Assembly: GCA_902470475.1 (NCBI GenBank)
Contig: CABRGT010000044.1
Coordinates: forward strand, 1 to 16,126
Reading direction: 5' to 3'
DNA length: 16,126 nt
From: an uncultured Porphyromonadaceae bacterium
GTDB taxonomy: Bacteria > Bacteroidota > Bacteroidia > Bacteroidales > Muribaculaceae
Within the stretch, counting starts at the first letter, position 1. Each line of letters opens with the position of its first letter. A program made the position numbers and the translations under genes. Of this stretch, positions 1 to 5,557 are shown one piece after another. The notes below the pieces were generated by a model. The model made no database searches and was not told the origin of the DNA. It saw only the letters and a program-made list of their open reading frames with translations.

Positions 1-222
1 CCCGCCACACTCTTCGGCATCGACCGCCGCGGCCTCCTCGAGCCGGGCTACTACGCCGACCTCGTGCTTGTGGAGCAGCTCGACGAGCCCCACGCCATCA
101 CCGACGCCGAAGTCATCTCGAAATACGGCTGGACCCCGATGGCCGGCTACGCCACCCGCCACCGCGTGGCAGCCGCCTGGGTCAACGGCGGCACCGCCCC
201 CCTCCCCCTCCGCTTCACCTGA
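1..222 (+). CDS. pyrC: Dihydroorotase, class I (3' end only)
   Basis: This is the last 73 codons of a gene that begins before the window; the stop is TGA at 220-222. The peptide starts PATLFGIDRRG, continues with a GYYADLVLV segment, then a KYGWTP stretch, and ends with VAAAWVNGG. Class I dihydroorotases (reversible cyclisation of carbamoyl aspartate to dihydroorotate in pyrimidine synthesis, cytosolic) end in the same order: a PAxLFGIxxRG helix, a G-Y-x-A-D-L-V-L-V strand of the outer beta sandwich, a KCGWSPFEG-like segment and a final VNG strand. The metal-binding residues lie outside the window. Other cyclic amidohydrolases share the xADLVLVD strand, but the KYGWTP segment favours dihydroorotase. 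Codon use is very GC-rich at third positions, like the genes further right. No U-rich terminator directly follows it; the next bases are repeat hairpins. Confidence 0.85.
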   Translation, partial: PATLFGIDRRGLLEPGYYADLVLVEQLDEPHAITDAEVISKYGWTPMAGYATRHRVAAAWVNGGTAPLPLRFT

Positions 223-240
223 CCCCCAAACAAAACAAAG

Positions 241-330
241 CAACCGCCGAAGGCGCTCTGCCAAAGCAGAGACAGCAGGCGTCTCGCCTGCGATTCCACA
301 GGACGAGCCCAAAGCACCCGCCTGCAACTT
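241..330 (+). repeat. Direct repeat A, copy 1
   Basis: This unit of about 90 bp recurs in the same orientation at 1321-1410. Both copies begin CAAC[C/A]GCCGAAG, share the exact core GCAGGCGTCTCGCCTGCG, then CCACAGGACG, GCCCAAAGCACC and CTGCAACT, with small indels and substitutions between them. Within copy 1 are two hairpins: CTCTGC/GCAGAG at 256-271 and GCAGGCG-TCT-CGCCTGC at 275-291. The stems have no U-tract, so they are poor intrinsic terminators. The two copies bracket the gap between pyrC and the DUF2461 gene, which suggests a dispersed intergenic element. Its family is not recognised. Confidence 0.8.
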
Positions 331-331
331 C

Positions 332-369
332 GATCCGTCGGGGTAAAGCAAGCATCACCCCGACGGATC
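332..369. repeat. Perfect 13-bp inverted repeat
   Basis: GATCCGTCGGGGT (332-344) is followed 12 nt later by its exact reverse complement (357-369). It bridges repeat A copy 1 and repeat B copy 1, and its right arm overlaps the first bases of repeat B at 365. No run of T follows either arm. Copy 2 of repeat B lacks this partner arm, so the stem belongs to this junction rather than to the repeat itself. Confidence 0.75.
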
Positions 370-458
370 CCGGAGGGATACGGATGTGGATAACCCCGGC
401 TTTCAAGCCGAGGAGGCAGCCACCATACAGGGAAAAAACAAGCCCCGGAAGGGCTTTT
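365..458 (+). repeat. Direct repeat B, copy 1, ending in a terminator-like hairpin
   Basis: This 94-bp unit is repeated at 576-668 with three substitutions and one A-run length change. It contains a hairpin around CCCCGGCTTTCAAGCCGAGG (394-413), where one pair is broken relative to copy 2. It ends with AAGCCC-CGGAA-GGGCTT followed by TT (440-458), a short stem with a T-run. Read on the minus strand, both copies give the same peptide-like string (AGVIHIRIPPGS), which comes from repeat identity and is not evidence of coding. It lies on the plus side of pyrC and could end pyrC transcription. Confidence 0.85.
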
Positions 459-575
459 CACACATCACTATGTACTTCAGTGCATAGTAGACCGACCGGC
501 CACCCACGACAGCCGCCCATACTGACCTCGCGCTGACTGAGCCCGCGGAAGCTGACCCACGCGGGGAAAGCGGGC

Positions 576-668
576 GGATCCCGGAGGGATACGGATGTGG
601 ATAACCCCGGCTTTCAAGCCGGGGAGATAGCCACCATACAGGGAAAAACAAGCCCCGGAAGGGCTTTT
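576..668 (+). repeat. Direct repeat B, copy 2, ending in a terminator-like hairpin
   Basis: This is the second copy of the 94-bp unit, 93 bp here. Its inner hairpin is intact: CCCCGGCT (605-612), loop TTCA, AGCCGGGG (617-624). The terminator-like stem AAGCCC/GGGCTT is at 650-666 and is followed by TT and AT. Copy 1 has lost one pair of the inner hairpin, so copy 2 is probably closer to the ancestral unit. The spacing between the starts of the two copies is 211 bp. Confidence 0.85.
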
Positions 669-715
669 ATATACACTGCGCCTCCACCGCGCAGCCCCTT
701 GCCTCACTAAGCCCT

Positions 716-744
716 CCGGGAGCCCGCGGGAGCGGGCGATGCTG
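716..744 (+). repeat. Direct repeat C, copy 1 (GC-rich hairpin)
   Basis: A 29-bp unit CCGGGAGCCCGCGGGAGC followed by GGGCGATGCTG recurs at 806-833. It contains the stem GCCCGC-GGGA-GCGGGC (722-737). A related shorter string, CTGAGCCCGCGGAA, occurs near 537-550 and 777-789, so several GCCCGCGG-type hairpin pieces are scattered through this part of the gap. Confidence 0.75.
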
Positions 745-805
745 TTCATAACCGCGGGTGATGCGCCGCCAGGCGCTGAGCCCGCGGAAACCATACTATA
801 CCCCC

Positions 806-833
806 CCGGGAGCCCGTGGAGCGGGCGATGCTG
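806..833 (+). repeat. Direct repeat C, copy 2
   Basis: This 28-bp copy of the unit at 716-744 has one base missing and one substitution in the stem (GCCCGTGGAGCGGGC). It ends with the same GGGCGATGCTG. It marks the right edge of the GC-rich half of the gap; about 10 bp later the composition turns AT-rich. Confidence 0.75.
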
Positions 834-858
834 TGGTGCCAGCCCCCCTCTTTTTGTT

Positions 859-884
859 AAAAAATCAACTAAAAATGATTTTTT
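859..884. repeat. A/T-rich 9-bp inverted repeat
   Basis: AAAAAATCA (859-867) is followed after 8 nt by TGATTTTTT (876-884). It lies 13 bp before the TTG of the promoter at 898-928, where it could act as an A/T-rich upstream element. On the plus strand it also resembles a weak stem followed by T, but the stem is only 3 bp beyond A:T pairs. Confidence 0.45.
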
Positions 885-897
885 TCTACAGATTTAC

Positions 898-928
898 TTG
901 CATAATTAAAATACATATTGTAATTTTG
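898..928 (+). promoter_or_regulatory. Bacteroidetes-type promoter with no clear gene downstream
   Basis: TTG at 898-900, 20 bp, then TAATTTTG at 921-928. This fits the Bacteroidetes housekeeping pattern (TTG near -33, TAnnTTTG near -7) with the same 20-bp spacing as the promoters at 4883-4913 and, on the minus strand, 12096-12066. Transcription would start near 934 and run into the G-poor DNA of the gap. The downstream product is unknown. Confidence 0.55.
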
Positions 929-937
929 CAGCACTGA

Positions 938-982
938 ATGATGAATGGTGGCAACACTACTAAACCAAACCCTATTCTATAA
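938..982 (+). CDS. Possible 14-codon mini-ORF, almost leaderless
   Basis: ATGATG at 938 opens a frame encoding MMNGGNTTKPNPIL and stops at TAA 980-982. It would begin only a few bases after the start site predicted for the promoter at 898-928, making the message nearly leaderless. No Shine-Dalgarno sequence could fit. It overlaps the first degenerate repeat at 962. A frame this short arises often by chance; the only argument for it is its position behind a good promoter. It could instead be the 5' end of a non-coding transcript. Confidence 0.12.
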   Translation: MMNGGNTTKPNPIL

Positions 983-1153
983 CCTATTAAATTAAACCAA
1001 ATCTTAATCAAAAACAAAAAAACGACCATTAAACCCACCTCTCTGCCTCCTACCGAACCCGACCTTATTCTTTAACCCTCTTAATCTTAATCAGAATCAA
1101 AAAAAATTAATCAGACTCCACCATCTTTTAACCGAACCCCATTCCATAACCCC
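962..1153 (+). repeat. Three degenerate C/A-rich tandem units
   Basis: Three related strings of the form ACC[A/G]AACCC-(n)-ATTCTATAACC occur at about 962-985, 1051-1079 and 1129-1153, spaced about 89 and 78 bp. Between them TTAATCA and poly-A strings recur (1003-1021, 1087-1113). The stretch is nearly free of G on the plus strand, so any plus-strand RNA would be rich in C and A and largely unstructured. No reading frame is conserved across the units. Similarity is by eye and imperfect. Confidence 0.4.
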
Positions 1154-1320
1154 GTTTAAAGATCAATACCATGTAGAATAAACTCCCTTACAAAAAAAGC
1201 ATCGCCATCACGACAATGCTACATTAATCCCCACCGACATCAACATCACAAAAGAGCACATTGACATTGCGGAAATATCATCCCGACACCCGCCGGCAAA
1301 AAGCTACCGGGCGCACAAAT

Positions 1321-1410
1321 CAACAGCCGAAGCCACTCTGTACAGGGAGAGCAGGCGTCTCGCCTGCGACTCCACAGGACGTGCCCAAAGCACCTCCCCC
1401 CTGCAACTCT
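1321..1410 (+). repeat. Direct repeat A, copy 2
   Basis: This is the second copy of the unit at 241-330, in the same orientation, with the stem GCAGGCG-TCT-CGCCTGC at 1351-1367. It ends 7 bp from the stop codon of the minus-strand DUF2461 gene (1418-1420), so it forms that gene's 3' flank. The stem lacks a U-tract on the minus strand, so it is not an obvious terminator for that gene, although a strong stem there may still protect the mRNA end. Confidence 0.8.
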
Positions 1411-1417
1411 TTACAGC

Positions 1418-2071
1418 TTACTCCTCGAAAAGCGAATAGTTGAGGAAATCAAGCAGCGGCTTAGTCGGGGCAAGCAGCCCGGCGGCGCGCTCCGGCCACG
1501 CCGGATCGTCCCAGAAAGAGTCCTCAACCGGATACTCCACCCCGTAGCTGAGCAGGCGCAGCAGATGAGCCTGGGGATGTTCGCGCGGCCAGCCTTTGGG
1601 AATGGTCTTAAGCCGCGGACCGCACCACTCTGGAAAGCGGCTTTTGAACACCGGCTCATTGACGATCTCCTCGAACTCCTCGATATTGTCGACGATCGCA
1701 TGGCGCAGCTTGCGCAGTTCGTGGCTCTCAGGCATCCACAGACCGGCATACAGGCCGCTCATGTCGCCTCCGGCCTGGATATAGACGCCCGCCATGTTGA
1801 CACGCCGCCCGCGGGGCGACAGATACGCGGCCATGTGCGTCTTGTACGGTGTCTTGTCGGGCGAGAAGCGCGTGTCGCGGTAGATGCGGTAGATACAGTC
1901 GGCGGCACTCAGGCGTGCATACGCCGGTTCCCACTGCGAGCAGGCCGCTATGAAGCGGTCGATATCGGCGATCCAGCCTCGGCGCACCTGTTCGTATTCG
2001 TCGCGGTGGGCCTGGAACCACGGGCGGTCGTTGTTGGCCGCAAGTTCATTCAGAAACGGCAGCGGATTCAT
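1418..2071 (-). CDS. DUF2461 domain protein
   Basis: 217 residues, cytosolic, with no signal peptide or membrane segment. It matches the DUF2461 (TIGR02453-type) family: an N-terminal FLNELAANNDRPWFQAHRDEY segment (residues 6-26), the characteristic RIYRDTRFSPDKTPYKTH block (62-79) with AAYLSPRGR (81-89), then YIQAGGDMSGLYAGLW (97-112) and a C-terminal LKTIPKGW and LLSYGV region. The function of the family is not known; it is widespread in Bacteroidetes and some other bacteria. The length is typical. ATG at 2071-2069 overlaps the glgB stop as ATGA, so it is probably translated by re-initiation after glgB. The gene ends at TAA 1420-1418. A link to glycogen metabolism rests only on this coupling. 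The identity is secure; the role is open. Confidence 0.9.
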   Translation of the reverse strand: MNPLPFLNELAANNDRPWFQAHRDEYEQVRRGWIADIDRFIAACSQWEPAYARLSAADCIYRIYRDTRFSPDKTPYKTHMAAYLSPRGRRVNMAGVYIQAGGDMSGLYAGLWMPESHELRKLRHAIVDNIEEFEEIVNEPVFKSRFPEWCGPRLKTIPKGWPREHPQAHLLRLLSYGVEYPVEDSFWDDPAWPERAAGLLAPTKPLLDFLNYSLFEE

Positions 2072-4164
2072 TTCCCGGACATTTTTTTAGACGTTTTGCG
2101 ACGCGCGCCGTGGCGCCGGAGCACCATGGCCGAGCGGGCCGGCAGATACAGCGGAAGCCACTCCACACCGGCAGGGGCATACAGCGCGTCGGGGCGCGTG
2201 AAATGCTCTACGGTCTCGTCAATGTTGCCGTAGCCACCGAATTCGCGGCTGTCGGTTGACAGCACTACATCGTAGACGCCGCCGGGAGCCAGGATACCGT
2301 AGCCGTCGAACGACTTCGACGGACTGAAGTTGAACACGAACACCAGATCGCCGCGCATGAATGCCAGCACCTGGTCGTCGTCCTTCTCCCACAGCTTGCG
2401 GATTGGGAGCGCCTGAAAGTTGTACACACCCGACACCAGCTCAATCATGGCATTGTCGAATGCGTTGAGATACTTGTACTTGAGATCCTCGCGGTCGACG
2501 AGATCCCACTGGCGGCGGGCATATTTGTAGCTCCAGCCGTTGCCTTCGCGGGGGAAATCGATCCACTCCGGGTGGCCGAACTCGTTGCCCATGAAGTTGA
2601 GGTATCCGCCGTTGATCGACGCGAGCGTGACAAGGCGTATCATCTTGTGGAGCGCCATGCCGCGGGCCACCGTCATATCGTCGTCGCCGACCATCATGTG
2701 CCAGTACATGGCCGCGTCGATCAGGCGGAAAATCACGGTCTTGTCGCCCACAAGCGCCTGGTCGTGGCTCTCGACATATGAAACCGTCTTTTCGTCGGCG
2801 CGCCGGTTGGTCAGCTCCCAGAATATGGAAGTCGGGTGCCAGTCCTCGTCCTTCTTTTCCTTGAGTGTCTTGATCCAGTAGTCGGGGATACCCATGGCCA
2901 TGCGGTAGTCGAAGCCCATGCCGCCATCGGCGACCGGCATCGCCAGCCCCGGCATGCCGCTCATCTCTTCGGCTATGGTGATGGCGTGGGGCGCCACTTC
3001 GTGGATCAGTTTGTTGGCCAGCGTCAGATAGGTGATCGCGTTGGTGTCCTGGCCGCCGTTGTAGTAGTCGCCGTAGCCTCCGAACGCCTGACCCAGGCCG
3101 TGGTTGTAATATAGCATCGACGTGACGCCGTCGAACCGGAATCCGTCGAAATGATACTCCTCGAGCCAGTACTTGCAGTTCGAGAGCAGGAAATGCATCA
3201 CCTCGTCCTTGCCGTAGTCGAAGCAGAGCGAGTCCCATGCCGGATGCTCGCGGCGCGAGTCGCCGTAGAAGTAGAGGTTGTACGAGCCGTCGAGCCGGCC
3301 GAGACCTTCGTTCTCGTTCTTGACGGCGTGCGAGTGCACGATATCCATGATCACGGCGATACCCTCGGCATGGGCTGCGTCGATCAGGCGCTTGAGCTGC
3401 TCGGGCGTGCCGAAGCGGCTTGAGGCGGCAAAGAAATTCGACACATGGTAGCCGAACGAGCCATAATAGGGATGTTCCTGTATGGCCATGATCTGTATGG
3501 CGTTGTAGCCGTCGCGGGCAATTCGCGGCAGCACGTTCTCGCGGAATTCGTCGTATGTCCCGACGCGCTCTCCTTCCTGGGCCATGCCGATGTGGCATTC
3601 ATAGATAAGCAGCGGACGTGTATCGGGGCGGAAATCCGTCACCTCCCAGTGATAGGCGGCGTCCGGAGCCCATACCTGCGCCGAGAAAATGTGCGTCTTA
3701 TCGTCCTGCACCACGCGCGTGGCATAGGCGGGAATACGCTCGCCCTGGCCCCCGGGCCACTTGACAAGCATCTTGAACAACTGGCCGTGGCGCAACTCGT
3801 CAGCGGCGAAATGCCCCTCCCATACACCGCCGCCGATGGGGCTGAGCGAGTACTTTTCTTCGGGTCTCCATTCCGAAAAGTCGCCCACCAGTGTTATGGA
3901 TGTGGCATTGGGAGCCCATTCACGGAATATCCAGCTTCCGTCGGCCTCGCGGTGCAGTCCGAAGTATTTATGTGCGTTGGCGAAGTCGCTCAGACTTCCG
4001 GCTTCGCTGGTAAGGCGCTTTTCGACAGTCAGAGCCTCATCGTGACGCCCCTTGATGGCTGCGGCATAAGGCTCGAGCCAGGGATCGTTCTTTATGATCG
4101 GTAATACTTTCGGACGGCGCGGCGCGCGCTGGCGCTGCCCGTCGCCGGTAGTTTTCTTAGCCAT
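2068..4164 (-). CDS. glgB: 1,4-alpha-glucan branching enzyme (GH13, eukaryote-like subtype)
   Basis: 698 residues, cytosolic. It transfers alpha-1,4 glucan segments to form alpha-1,6 branches in glycogen. Order of parts: N-terminal helix (about 20-60), CBM48 domain with the FREWAPNA signature (80-87) to about 175, a GH13 barrel, and an all-beta C-domain (about 600-690). Barrel motifs: DIVHSHA (274-280), GFRFDGV with nucleophile Asp345, IAEEMSGMP with acid Glu399, and VESHDQAL with Asp468. The YNHGLGQAFGGYGDYY stretch and IAEEMSGMP resemble animal, plant and fungal branching enzymes (GH13_8) rather than E. coli GlgB (GH13_9), as is common in Bacteroidetes. Start ATG 4164-4162 has AGGA a few bases upstream, and the frame opens with a basic, non-secretory MAKKTTG. 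The stop overlaps the next gene's start. A minus-strand -7 element is at 4206-4199. Confidence 0.95.
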   Translation of the reverse strand: MAKKTTGDGQRQRAPRRPKVLPIIKNDPWLEPYAAAIKGRHDEALTVEKRLTSEAGSLSDFANAHKYFGLHREADGSWIFREWAPNATSITLVGDFSEWRPEEKYSLSPIGGGVWEGHFAADELRHGQLFKMLVKWPGGQGERIPAYATRVVQDDKTHIFSAQVWAPDAAYHWEVTDFRPDTRPLLIYECHIGMAQEGERVGTYDEFRENVLPRIARDGYNAIQIMAIQEHPYYGSFGYHVSNFFAASSRFGTPEQLKRLIDAAHAEGIAVIMDIVHSHAVKNENEGLGRLDGSYNLYFYGDSRREHPAWDSLCFDYGKDEVMHFLLSNCKYWLEEYHFDGFRFDGVTSMLYYNHGLGQAFGGYGDYYNGGQDTNAITYLTLANKLIHEVAPHAITIAEEMSGMPGLAMPVADGGMGFDYRMAMGIPDYWIKTLKEKKDEDWHPTSIFWELTNRRADEKTVSYVESHDQALVGDKTVIFRLIDAAMYWHMMVGDDDMTVARGMALHKMIRLVTLASINGGYLNFMGNEFGHPEWIDFPREGNGWSYKYARRQWDLVDREDLKYKYLNAFDNAMIELVSGVYNFQALPIRKLWEKDDDQVLAFMRGDLVFVFNFSPSKSFDGYGILAPGGVYDVVLSTDSREFGGYGNIDETVEHFTRPDALYAPAGVEWLPLYLPARSAMVLRRHGARRKTSKKMSGK

Positions 4165-4198
4165 ATTCCTGGATATTGGTTAGTCTGTAATCAGAACA

Positions 4199-4206
4199 CA
4201 AACTTA
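4199..4206 (-). promoter_or_regulatory. Candidate -7 element for glgB
   Basis: The plus strand reads CAAACTTA, giving TAAGTTTG on the minus strand, a full TAnnTTTG match. The predicted start near 4192 would leave a leader of about 28 nt before the glgB ATG. At the expected 20-bp spacing the sequence is GTG instead of TTG, so the -33 box is weak. No other TAnnTTTG was found in this direction between the two divergent genes. Confidence 0.5.
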
Positions 4207-4313
4207 ACGAAAAAAATCGACAGAATCACGACTTTAACGTTTTTTTCAATTCCGCGGTCCGCAGCTGTTGCGTCACCGTACATTTTTCTGATGAAAGATA
4301 GCGGATTTTATAC

Positions 4314-4321
4314 TATCTTTG
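4314..4321 (+). promoter_or_regulatory. -7 element for the lipoprotein gene
   Basis: TATCTTTG matches TAnnTTTG and is followed by CA, as at other promoters here. No TTG sits at the usual distance, so a regulated or weak promoter is possible. A start near 4327 excludes the upstream in-frame ATG at 4291 as a translation start and supports one at 4384 or 4399. Confidence 0.55.
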
Positions 4322-4398
4322 CAGTGCCGGCACATACCTGCCGTACAGAATGTAATATTCACACATATAATCTGATTATCGACATGACACACCGCCTT

Positions 4399-4857
4399 AT
4401 GAAAAAATATCCGGTTTTGCTGCTGCTTTCCTTGGCCGCACTGGCTTTCAGCGGCTGCAACGACGATGACACCGCCATCGACACAAAACTTATACGCGGC
4501 CGATGGGAAAATGTGACCGAAAGCAGCCCCGAATACAAATGCATCTATGATTTCAAGACCCCGAGCGAAAACACATGGTCATGGGGCGAGCTCACGACAT
4601 ACTATCTGACTGTGTCTGGCAACGCGGTCATGGACAAGGTGTACGACTGGCACGTCTCCGACCCCGACAATTCCGACCCTGTGTATCTTGACATTACACT
4701 GAAAGGCATGCTCAACGGCGACAATGCGTGGGAAAACACCGAATACTATATCGTCGAAAGACTTTCGGCTACCGAGATGGTCCTTCGCAAGAACGAGACG
4801 GGCGACCAGGGCACACGCATAAGATTCATCCGCCGCAACGACCTGCCCGCCCAGTGA
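4399..4857 (+). CDS. Lipocalin-like lipoprotein, probably surface-exposed
   Basis: 152 residues from this start. The N-terminus MKKYPVLLLLSLAALAFSGC is a signal peptidase II signal with the lipidated Cys at residue 20. The Cys is followed by NDDD, the acidic type of stretch that in Bacteroidetes lipoproteins can direct export to the cell surface. The mature part begins with a short linker, then IRGRWENVTES, and proceeds through alternating beta-like stretches to RIRFIRR near the end. A G-x-W near the start and a basic strand at the end fit the small lipocalin-like lipoproteins of Bacteroidales, but no specific family is certain and no ligand can be named. An in-frame ATG at 4384 would only lengthen the n-region by five residues; the frame also stays open to 4291, upstream of the predicted transcript start. 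It is divergent from glgB and apparently alone in its unit. Confidence 0.8.
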   Translation: MKKYPVLLLLSLAALAFSGCNDDDTAIDTKLIRGRWENVTESSPEYKCIYDFKTPSENTWSWGELTTYYLTVSGNAVMDKVYDWHVSDPDNSDPVYLDITLKGMLNGDNAWENTEYYIVERLSATEMVLRKNETGDQGTRIRFIRRNDLPAQ

Positions 4858-4882
4858 TTCAGCCTGCGCGGAGATTTTTCGC

Positions 4883-4913
4883 TTGCGGGAATGTGGGGAT
4901 TTTGCTAAATTTG
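4883..4913 (+). promoter_or_regulatory. Promoter of the eleven-gene operon
   Basis: TTG at 4883-4885, 20 bp, TAAATTTG at 4906-4913, followed by CA. This is the best-matching promoter before the long plus-strand run. A start near 4920 gives a leader of about 12 nt before ATG 4932. No equally good element was seen in the short gaps inside the run (6467-6499, 7797-7828). Confidence 0.75.
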
Positions 4914-4931
4914 CAGTTCAAAGCTACAGAG

Positions 4932-5555
4932 ATGAACGTCAAGGAATCAATGCAAGATATACTCGAGGCTGAAAGCCGCGCCATCATGTCGATCCCGGTC
5001 ACCGACGGATACGAACGTGCCGTGGAACTGATCGTGGAGCGCGTGCACCGTCTCGGAGGCAAACTCATAACCTCGGGCATGGGCAAGGCAGGCCAGATAG
5101 CCATGAACATCGCCACCACATTCTCGTCGACCGGCACTCCGGCTGTGAATCTCCACCCGGCTGAGGCGCAGCACGGCGATCTGGGCGTGCTGCAGCCGCA
5201 TGACGTGATGCTGCTTATCTCCAATTCAGGCAAGACCAGCGAGATCGTAGAGCTGGTGAACCTGGCCCGCGGACTTTACAGCGACGTGCCGCTGATAGTG
5301 ATCACCGGTGCGCCGGACAGCCCGCTCGCGGCTATGGCCGACGTGGCTCTGATCACCGGGCCTGCTCCGGAAGTATGCCCGCTGGGCCTGACGCCCACCA
5401 CCTCGACGACGATGATGACCGTCATCGGCGACGTGCTGGTTGTGAACGTAATGAAAGCGATAGGCTTCAGCCGCGCGGACTATGCCCGGCGCCACCACGG
5501 CGGCTACCTGGGCAGCGCGGCACGGGGCGAACGTTTCAACCCCGAAAAGCAATAG
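4932..5555 (+). CDS. SIS-domain sugar-phosphate isomerase, KdsD/GutQ-like without CBS domains
   Basis: 207 residues, cytosolic. It is a single SIS domain: TSGMGKAGQ (47-55), TFSSTGTPA, HPAEAQHGDLG (75-85), ISNSGKTSE (96-104), LTPTTSTT (143-150) and ARRHHGGYLG near the end. These match arabinose-5-phosphate isomerases (ribulose 5-phosphate to arabinose 5-phosphate, the first step to KDO), including the Glu and His of PAEAxHGDLG and the final HxGGxLG. KdsD and KpsF normally carry two CBS domains after SIS and reach about 320 residues; here the chain stops right after SIS, as in some short homologues. KDO supply would fit lpxB downstream, but another ketose/aldose phosphate is possible. ATG 4932 lies just after the promoter. 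A frame open further upstream crosses the promoter and the preceding gene and is rejected. Two bases separate it from the next gene. Confidence 0.82.
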   Translation: MNVKESMQDILEAESRAIMSIPVTDGYERAVELIVERVHRLGGKLITSGMGKAGQIAMNIATTFSSTGTPAVNLHPAEAQHGDLGVLQPHDVMLLISNSGKTSEIVELVNLARGLYSDVPLIVITGAPDSPLAAMADVALITGPAPEVCPLGLTPTTSTTMMTVIGDVLVVNVMKAIGFSRADYARRHHGGYLGSAARGERFNPEKQ

Positions 5556-5557
5556 CC

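Larger units (their letters stand above)
223..1417. other. 1.2-kb gene-free mosaic of repeats and AT-rich DNA
   Basis: No reading frame here looks like a real protein on either strand. The left part (about 223-840) is GC-rich and built from repeats: a 90-bp unit at 241-330, a perfect 13-bp inverted repeat at 332-369, a 94-bp unit present twice (365-458, 576-668) and a 29-bp unit present twice (716-744, 806-833). The right part (about 843-1260) changes abruptly to AT-rich DNA with very few G on the plus strand: 961-1020 has none and 961-1200 has 12. It is preceded by a consensus-like promoter. A second copy of the first 90-bp unit (1321-1410) closes the gap, just beyond the stop of the converging DUF2461 gene. 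No transposase remnant or target-site duplication was recognised. Confidence 0.8.

Noticed and set aside
68..346. Plus-strand frame rich in Pro, Ser and Thr across the pyrC end and repeat A
   Set aside because: It overlaps the dihydroorotase tail in another frame and continues only because the DNA is GC-rich with few stop codons.
147..794. Overlapping minus-strand reading frames with shared strings such as AGVIHIRIPPGS and GYPHPYPSGIR
   Set aside because: The shared strings are translations of repeat B in two copies and two frames. The frames have no start context, domain or conserved composition.
241..840. CRISPR array
   Set aside because: Repeats are few, unequal in length and spacing, and contain terminator-like stems; no cas gene is present.
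223..1417. Insertion sequence or integron remnant
   Set aside because: No transposase or integrase fragment, no terminal inverted repeats bounding the interval and no target duplication were found.
1261..1443. 60-codon plus-strand frame ending in the 3' end of DUF2461
   Set aside because: Its similarity to the frame at 68-346 comes entirely from repeat A, and it runs into the oppositely oriented DUF2461 gene.
2441..3598. 385-codon minus-strand frame inside glgB
   Set aside because: It is very Arg-rich and low in hydrophobic residues, the typical off-frame reading of a GC-rich gene; glgB in the other frame has all catalytic motifs.
4728..4931. Extended start for the SIS isomerase
   Set aside because: The extension overlaps the previous gene and crosses the TTG/TAAATTTG promoter at 4883-4913; the family begins near the ATG at 4932.
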